Shown here piece by piece: positions 57,500 to 64,000 of a stretch of 64,000 nt of DNA (its first letter is position 1; each line of letters opens with the position of its first letter). Source of the DNA: Abscondita cerata (Eukaryota > Arthropoda > Insecta > Coleoptera > Lampyridae). A program made the translations under genes and the position numbers. The stretch covers positions 112,659 through 176,658 of the forward strand of contig JALBCR010002619.1 in the NCBI GenBank assembly GCA_030710515.1, given 5' to 3'. A model generated the notes under the pieces. That model searched no databases. It was given only the letters and a program-made list of their open reading frames with translations, and was not told the DNA's origin.

Positions 57500-58320
57500 A
57501 TAAGAAGTGCAGTAACGCCCTTATTATTTTAAATGTACAAGATACTTCTTATGGGAACATTTTTTCTTATTGTAGATACAAAAGAACTAATTTATATTTA
57601 CTGGGCTCTTTTTTTTTAGGTAAGTGACAGAGTAAAAACCACGTTTTAATATCTCATACCGTCTTCGCTATACAATTTTGATTATATCATAACTACGTTA
57701 TTTATAAAAATATTTTAAATGTGTAAAACCATTCTACGTTAATCTTGAAAGTAACACTTTTCTTACTATGTTAAATTCAAGATTAATGTGGGACACACGG
57801 TATGTAAAATTAATTACTTCATCCTTTGTTAAGTTTGAAGTTTTTTCAAATTAATTTTTATTTCAATATTTTCAGATTACAATAATCCAAAATAACAACA
57901 GTGGTACAAAAACAAATTACTAACCAAAAAACGTAGGTACTAAATTTAATAATAATCTGACAGGTATGCAACCGATGTAGGTCATTAGAAATCCTGTCCG
58001 ATGCGGATTTTCGAATTTTAAAATTTGCCGTTGGCTCTACTATTTCTTTGGTTCGTCTCTTCGCTACCGTTGCGATGAAATTTCTTTCTCTACTTAACAG
58101 CTGACGTACGAAGGTGTCGTACTTTAGAAAATCAAGGTTGGGAATCCAGATAAATTAATAACTAATTGCTAGTTGATTAACCCAATGAGGAACTCCTATT
58201 AATAACGAGGAGATAAAGATACTGGTTTATGACTACTAAATAATTATCTAACCTACAAACCCGTAGAATATGGTTGGTTATCAATAGATCTACCCGTTCT
58301 CTAAAGATTGATTACTAAAA
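57500..58320. other. No recognisable gene
   Basis: AT-rich. No supportable feature. Confidence 0.5.
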
Positions 58321-58321
58321 A

Positions 58322-59206
58322 TTGGTCCCTGCATTGGTTGCTTCATCTGTCGTAAATGGGTTCCTCGAAGATAACTCGGTGACCTCCTGCCTATCGTTTG
58401 GGGTTGATCGGGCCATCCATATCCAGAAATCGTTGTTCCTGTTGTTACTTCTATCATCTCACCTTTCGCCCAATGGAAATAACAAACCTGCCGAAGTTAC
58501 TGTTGGATGACCTTAATCTACGAATCAGATAATTTGGAGAAAATTGCATGTTTAATCTCATTAATTTATATGCACCCGCGTTTGTACCTGTAGTTCGACG
58601 TGAATTTAACTAGTACCTTACTTATTGCGCTTTGTTTGTTACTTGATCGATGTAATTTTGAAAGATCTTTGGAAAATATCGTTTTATTGTGATTACGCTT
58701 TGTTATTTTACTTTGAATTCGTCGTCGAGTACCGCTGCTCCACGTAATTCTTTTTGTTGTTTAAAGTTAATGTCATGTATCTATGAATCAAGTTCAATTA
58801 TCTGGTTGTACTTACAAATTTATGCGGCCACGCCCTATCAGAGGCGTAGATACCGTCGTGGGTATTAAATATTTTGGCAGTTCAGATACTTTCTTACGAG
58901 AACAAATAGTTCGACTTATTTAATTATTCTTTTAATAATTTATATTGTGTCTCTGTTTACATCATATTTATGTCTATGTTACTTGATTTATGTGTTCTTA
59001 TGGTCTAGTCGTTCGACAAAAATTATATCTACACTAGTTTACGGTTGTTTCTGTGTTTCGAGCACCTAAATGCTCTAGAATATTTCCTACACGTTCTACT
59101 AGGTGGCGCTCTTTGGTTTGCAGTGTGAAATCCTTCGACCTAATAACTAGGAAGTACATCCACCACTCCTCTGCGACTAACAGAGCTGCCGGCCGGGTTT
59201 TCAACA
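58322..59206 (-). repeat. Possible LTR-retrotransposon end
   Basis: A GC-richer region. Read on minus from 59206 it begins TGTTGAAAACCCGGCCGG, includes GCGCCACCTAG and later GGGCGTGGCCGCATAAAT. Near 58737 it has TACGTGGAGCAGCGGTACTC, which could be a primer-binding region just beyond an LTR. From 58510 to 58322 the minus strand is partly open. I found no second LTR, no TG...CA boundary I trust, and no gag or pol motif, so the call is tentative. Confidence 0.25.
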
Positions 59207-59275
59207 CTGCTCACTAATTTATAGTTTGTTTACAAATAAACCGTAACAATTTTTGCATAAAGATCCCAAACGAGG

Positions 59276-59467
59276 ATGAAATGGTCAAGTTTCATATTGT
59301 ACACTGAATATGTAACTGCAGTAGGCAACTTTAAATTATTGACACAATATTTCACTACGGCAATTGTGAAGGAGGGAAACATAAATAACGATCCTGCTTA
59401 CACACATGTCAGATCTATAATTGAGAAACATTTTATCGATTATATTATAAATATACAACTACAATAA
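59276..59467 (+). CDS. Small ORF or terminal exon, product unknown
   Basis: 63 codons from ATG to TAA with a polyadenylation-like AATAAA overlapping the end. An internal acceptor-like CTGCAG at about 59319 means it could equally be a last exon. The part from FKLLTQYFTTAIVKEGNINN through DPAYTHVRSIIEKHF is well mixed in composition and looks like protein, unlike the AT-driven frames around it. I do not recognise it. The next coding-like segment, 59602-59754, follows on the same strand. Confidence 0.3.
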   Translation: MKWSSFILYTEYVTAVGNFKLLTQYFTTAIVKEGNINNDPAYTHVRSIIEKHFIDYIINIQLQ

Positions 59468-59601
59468 AAATAATATTGGGAGAACAAATTTGAAAGTATT
59501 CTGATTTTACAATAATGACAATCCAAATGAATGTTGACGACAAAATAGACGTAAGTAATTTAATTTATAAATGAACGGTAAATACTAGAAAAATGAGATG
59601 A

Positions 59602-59754
59602 TTGTTTCGCGGGGTATCTAAAGAAAGATTGAAAGAAATCCCACAAAGTAAACAAATGCTTGAAGTGTTTTCTTATATTGAAGACCACAAATTCAATATG
59701 GTACCAAAGCACAAATTGCATAAGTTTTTGAATCATCGTAATATGAACCGTTAG
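59602..59754 (+). CDS. Coding-like segment, product unknown
   Basis: 50 codons, open from a TGA at 59599-59601 to TAG at 59752-59754, reading LFRGVSKERLKEIPQSKQML, then EVFSYIEDHKFNMVPKHKLH. The residue mix is protein-like. A short upstream ORF (ATG 59515) ends at a strong donor, GAC|GTAAGT at 59551, and would make MTIQMNVDDKID, but its reading phase does not join this segment at any AG I can see. This may be an exon of an unrecognised gene or a relic of a mobile element. Confidence 0.3.
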   Translation: MFRGVSKERLKEIPQSKQMLEVFSYIEDHKFNMVPKHKLHKFLNHRNMNR

Positions 59755-59769
59755 GTATGATGAAACCAT

Positions 59770-61547
59770 TTTTATTAGGACTTATGAATTAGTAATTTCA
59801 CCATAATTCAAATTTCCTTTATTGTTCTTGATTCGAACATAAAACTTGATTAATTTTCTTATCAATTACTTTTATGAAAGTATGTGCTTGTAAATACATA
59901 AAATAAAAAATAATTTTTGGGCAAAAAATGTTAATATACCAGATAATTATCCATTAAAAGATACAAGTTAAAAATTTCCTTGTGTACAGGGTGGCCAAGA
60001 GAAGTATGATTCTTCTATAACGGCTGTTTTGAAAACTTACTTTTCCCATGATTTCTGACGAGCAATTTTTTTTAAATTATTTTTAATTGTACAGGGAAAT
60101 ATGCCCAGCATAACATTACATTGTTTTTTCAAATGGACAGTATATTTTTTTAGTAAATATTGTGCGTCTAAATGATTCCTATACAATCAGTTTAACGTAA
60201 AAATTTGATAATATTCTTTGTGAGTTTCGGCGTTTTTAATCAAAAGAAAAATATGTGATAAATAGACGGAACTCTATAGTAAAATACTCTATAATTAAGA
60301 TTTCAAATAATAGCGAAAATAATTTGATTTTGGAAAAATTATAATTAATGAAATGTAGATAAAGTATAGTCTCTAAATAAATGAGACGTGTAACTAGGAT
60401 TGTTAAATAGAGCTCATTTATATCATTACGGTAGAGAAACAGAAAATAAAGAATTAGACGATTTCAACACTATTTGTCCCTTTCAATTTTGATTACCTTA
60501 AAACAACATTACGTATTCGACCATTTTAGGACTATGTTAACATTGACAGAAACTGAGAAATGTGATTAGTTTTGAGTATCTCGACCATAAATTCAATTTC
60601 AATCACTTTATTATAATGTATTTTTATAAATATACTTAAGTATACGGATTAAAAAAGGTGAACTGACTGTTAACTTTAATTAGAACTTTTGTTGAATAAT
60701 TATACAAGAAAGTATGGAAGGAAAGTTGTTGTAAATTACATTATATTACTATCATTTGAATTATTTTCTAAAATGCGTTTTTATCCTTTTCAGGTTTTCG
60801 AAGCGCAATTTCTACACGATCTTATACGTTTACTGGTGTTTGTCCTGTGTGAAACGCTCGTTTAGTTTTAGTAATCCTAATCAAAATTTTTTTAGTTATC
60901 TACGTGAGACGACTTAAAATTATTTACCTGTTTGAACAGGATTTAACGAGATGTCAAACTAATTAAAAAACTACTAATGTTAAGATTACAATTTTCTTAA
61001 AACAAATGTTCTTTGTAATTGCACTGGTACTATATGGAATACATACTGCGAATAGAAAATTAGTTTGACATCGCATAAATTACTCTTTCATATACAAATT
61101 GAGAGAGCAAACCAGATATGTTGCCTATTAATTAGCTTCAATAAAAACGCATCCTATTTCAAAGAAGCTTACAATAATCAACAAAAGTGAATATAAAAAA
61201 GTTATTCTTGCAAACAAGCATTAATAATCAATACATGTTATTTACCAGAAACAACCTCAAGGGGATATTTTCATTCGATTAGGTTTATTGGTTGATTCGA
61301 TTTATTAATGAGATAAGTAATAGTATATTATGCAATGAGCATGTAATCTTTACTATTAAGAAACGCCTTCGGCTCATTTCCTAATAGGGTTGCTCGTTGT
61401 TGCATACACTATTTTTGTACAACTACCTAATGTTAAATAGAAACGTTAATTTTATAATTGAGCACTACTACTATAGTTACGAATTGTCAAACTTGCTAAA
61501 CTTATGTTTGACTTTAAGTCGATACGTGCAATAGACAACGGTGTATT
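59770..61547. other. No recognisable gene; one mobile-element end
   Basis: GTACAGGGTGGCCAAGAGAA at 59992 looks like another CAGGGTG-type left end, but no right end is evident. The remainder is AT-rich. Confidence 0.4.
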
Positions 61548-61725
61548 TCTATTGGTTCTAAATTTTGTAACCTACTCATGTAACATTTGATATTGACAAT
61601 TCTATCGGTTCCAAATCTATATCGTAATGAATTTCATTAGAGTACAGATTTTAAAACTCTCTAAATTACAATGCAGTAGTACAAGTACTTTACACTAACT
61701 AAGAAAATTACGTAGAACTTATTAA
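61548..61725 (+). repeat. Dispersed repeat, partner of 55543-55725
   Basis: See the partner copy. ATTTCATTAGAGTACAGATT is shared exactly (61629-61648). Confidence 0.65.
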
Positions 61726-61954
61726 AGAAAAGATTTTTTAATGGTTCATTCGAGTAATGTACTCCTTATGATTTGTTAATAAGACATCATTTTGACAAAT
61801 TCTAAATAATCGAGATAACGTTTTCTTCTGCAAAGTATATTCGAAGCAAATTAATTGTGCGCTTTATCTTCATAAATAATCTAGTGGCGTTTACCCTTTT
61901 CTCCATAAATAGAACACCGAATCATGCGTATTTGCACAAAATTTAAGTTATTTC

Positions 61955-62383
61955 AATGTTTAACCGTTGATTGAGAGATTTGAAAAATACGTAAAGCATG
62001 TGAATAAAATGTACTAAAAAATTGCCCCGATATGTAGATGGCACTACCGTTGGTTTATTCCGAGTTGTTTAGTTGATTCGTGACTGTCATTGATATCGCA
62101 TCTAAATTGAATCGAAGTTTGGGTTTCAAAGTTACTATAATCTCTGTGACAATGACTAACGGATAGTATTTCAGTATCTGTTTAAGATTAATTTTTGGTT
62201 CATTTTCAAGGAGACAAGTGTGACAACAATTAGGTACTACTACCATGACAGTAAATCCAAAATTTAAGTTAACTCATGACTGAAATACTGGCTAGAAGTG
62301 TGTATGCGTCAATTGCACAAATAATAAAAATAACAGGGTTAAATTGAAGATAGAACAAATTTTTCAATCAACGGTTTAACATT
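61955..62383. mobile_element. 429-bp MITE-like element
   Basis: AATGTTTAACCGTTGATTGA at 61955-61974 is inverted at 62364-62383 with one difference. Parts of the interior recur at 15480-15610 and 25170-25470. Non-coding. Confidence 0.55.
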
Positions 62384-62384
62384 A

Positions 62385-63140
62385 AATATTACTATAAAAA
62401 ATTTTTCTTCCGTATAAGTTCCTTCCTTAACCATTTACATATTTATGTGTATGTTGTTCCTGTGCTTATGACTAAAGAAAAGTGCTAAAATCAAAAAACA
62501 CAATTGCAGAAACAGAATAAATCAAACTTTACAATAAAAAGAAACCTTCTTCATAGTCATCCGCAAGTCGTTTGCAGTACAGACAAATAAATATTAACAA
62601 TATCTACAATCAAATAATGACTCAATTAATTTATATTAGACCTGTTTTATGTCCACAGGAGTTGCGAGTATAGCTGTAATTCCTACGGGAAATAATCTTT
62701 ATTAAACAAATACATATAAATGTACAAATAAATTATTCAGAATTTCCGAAAAGTTACTCTATTTACCTAATCTATTTTATAGAAATTACACTGTATGTAT
62801 ATTAGTGCTCATTAAAATCGGACAAGGAATACCCTTTGTAATAAACTAATTCAGTGAGTCTATAATGCGTCATAGAAATGACTTTGTATGTAAAAATTAA
62901 AAATTCTTTCTATGATAGAATCACTGTAAGTATGCAATTGCGTCATCACTGCTGTCACAATTTTTAAAGCTACCAACTTACACAACGACTCCGTAACTAT
63001 CTTTTAATGTTAAATAGAAATTGTTTTTGCTCTACAGTATACAAAACGCATGTGTAAATATATATTTATATAAATCGTTTAACTACCATTAATAATAGTG
63101 TACCGCAAAATAATATCTTTTTTACAAATAAAATAAATAT
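62385..63140. other. No recognisable gene
   Basis: AT-rich. A good 3' splice-like site (TTATGTCCACAG|GAGTTGCGAG, about 62658) is followed by short frames in two phases, too short to assign. Confidence 0.4.
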
Positions 63141-63583
63141 ACAGTGCTTCTCAAAAGTCCCCCCTCCCCTCTTATCTTTACAGAGATTATACATAAACAA
63201 GTGAAATTTGGAAACTGAATATTAAAAGTTGTAAACTTCCCTACTAGTGATGATAGATGACAAAATCGTCAAAGATGACGTCACAAGGCCATTGTGGCCA
63301 ATTATTTTAAATGGAACCCTATGGCAAGCGACACTTCTTTCAAAAGGTATCGAAAAAACCTATTCAATGATACTAATTTTGTTTGCGTTTATGGCAGTTT
63401 TGGCAACTGGCTATAAAATTATTGGTCACAATGGCCTTGTGACGTTATCTTTGACGATTTCGTCATCTATCATCACTAGTAGAAAATTTTACAACCTTTA
63501 AAATTCAGTTTCCAAATTTCACTTGTTTATGTATAATCGCTCCAAAAATAAGAGGGGGGAGGAGGAGACTTTGAGAAGTTATT
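63141..63583. mobile_element. Snapback MITE with ~175-bp inverted arms
   Basis: The left arm 63146-63315 (GCTTCTCAAAAGTC, ATTATACATAAACAAGTGAA, CTACTAGTGATGATAGATGA, GACGTCACAAGGCCATTGTG) is repeated in inverted orientation at about 63415-63579 with few mismatches. The spacer is about 100 bp. An 84-codon frame spanning it is a by-product of the palindrome. Confidence 0.85.
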
Positions 63584-63593
63584 TATTTATCAA

Positions 63594-63635
63594 GGCACTA
63601 AAGTTTTTTTCGTCACGAAAAAGAACTTTAGTGCC
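63594..63635. repeat. 42-nt near-perfect palindrome
   Basis: GGCACTAAAGTTTTTTTCGT is followed directly by its near-complement CACGAAAAAGAACTTTAGTGCC. It marks the end of the repeat at 63610-63830 and shares its CACTAAAGT motif. Confidence 0.8.
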
Positions 63636-63830
63636 GAAGTACATATTATATTTTTTCCGAAATCCCAAAATTTGAAGAAAATCTGACAATTTTATAACGT
63701 TCTTTAAGTAGCAAATGTAATCAGCTGTTTTCTTTTTTACTCACCGCGCATGCGCGATTCTAAAATTTACATACATTTTACATATCTCTACCTACGAAAA
63801 TGTGAACTTAAAAATCGTCGTATAAAGAAA
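63610..63830 (-). repeat. Dispersed repeat, copy 2 (inverted relative to 46505-46727)
   Basis: Shares CTTTAGTGCCGAAGTACATA, CCCAAAATTTGAA, CGCGCATGCGCGATTCTAAA and TACGAAAATGTGAA with copy 1 in reverse orientation. Confidence 0.7.
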
Positions 63831-63893
63831 TACTTTAGTGCCGATTTTATTTACTTTAATGCCGATTTTGTTGTACTTTAGTGACGATTTCGG
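63830..63893 (+). repeat. Three tandem TACTTTAGTGCCGATTTT units
   Basis: TACTTTAGTGCCGATTTTAT, TACTTTAATGCCGATTTTGT and TACTTTAGTGACGATTTCGG follow one another. The same word forms the arms of the palindrome at 63594-63635. Confidence 0.75.
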
Positions 63894-64000
63894 AAAAAGG
63901 TATTTTGTATTCTTTAGGTTAGTATAATATACACTAAGGTCAGTTGTCAGTCAGTTTTATTTAGAACTAGCAATACGTAACTCTGAACGAAGTACAATAT

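Noticed and set aside
56764..57627. 287-codon plus-strand frame
   Set aside because: It follows from the extreme pyrimidine bias. The product is only hydrophobic and Ser/Pro-rich with no domain, and the minus strand explains the composition better.
63247..63501. 84-codon plus-strand frame
   Set aside because: By-product of the snapback element's palindrome.

Overview
The window reads as AT-rich nuclear DNA of an arthropod, most likely an insect. It carries insect-type mariner, pogo-like, Tc1-like, hAT and Harbinger transposases, Penelope-like and non-LTR reverse transcriptases, and a dense population of TA-flanked inverted-repeat elements. I see no operons, rRNA, tRNA or CRISPR. I do not recognise any complete host gene. 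The order of insect cannot be fixed from the sequence.

Layout. 0-7 kb: a broken non-LTR reverse transcriptase fragment, small inverted-repeat elements and one candidate terminal host exon. 7.1-9.5 kb: a complete but inactivated pogo/Tigger-like transposon with a CENP-B/psq-type N-terminus, a DDE core and a C-terminal zinc finger, and with many copies of a GGGGTAAGATGCCA motif at its ends. 9.8-22.9 kb: hairpin-rich repeats, a transposase remnant, a ~150-bp minisatellite, a foldback element and two small exon-like islands. 23.0-25.2 kb: a Tc1/mariner-superfamily element with unusually long (~0.5 kb) terminal inverted repeats. 26.0-31.6 kb: two near-identical mariner copies in opposite orientation, with a decayed transposon ORF and a deleted hAT element (8-bp target duplication) between them. 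33.8-37.3 kb: a pogo-type MITE with a regularly repeated motif, a transposase N-terminal fragment, a 16-bp minisatellite and a Tc1 remnant. 38.5-44.7 kb: a complex hairpin repeat, then an unusual reverse transcriptase pseudogene lying tail to tail with a Penelope-like element; hammerhead-ribozyme-like motifs lie on the Penelope strand. 45-52 kb: MITEs, an internally deleted transposase, a third mariner, a non-LTR 3' remnant inside a 1.1-kb inverted repeat, and a Harbinger fragment. 52-64 kb: a second foldback copy, a 65-nt A homopolymer, a pyrimidine-rich block, small exon-like ORFs and further snapback elements.

Taken together this is a transposon graveyard rather than a pathway. The parts that fit together are autonomous elements and probable dependants: CAGGGTGTCC-ended short elements with the long-TIR transposon, and TA-flanked CAGT...AAACCTG elements with a pogo-type transposase. 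The three mariner copies differ mostly by one-base length changes in homopolymer runs, so some apparent frameshifts could be sequencing errors rather than true decay.
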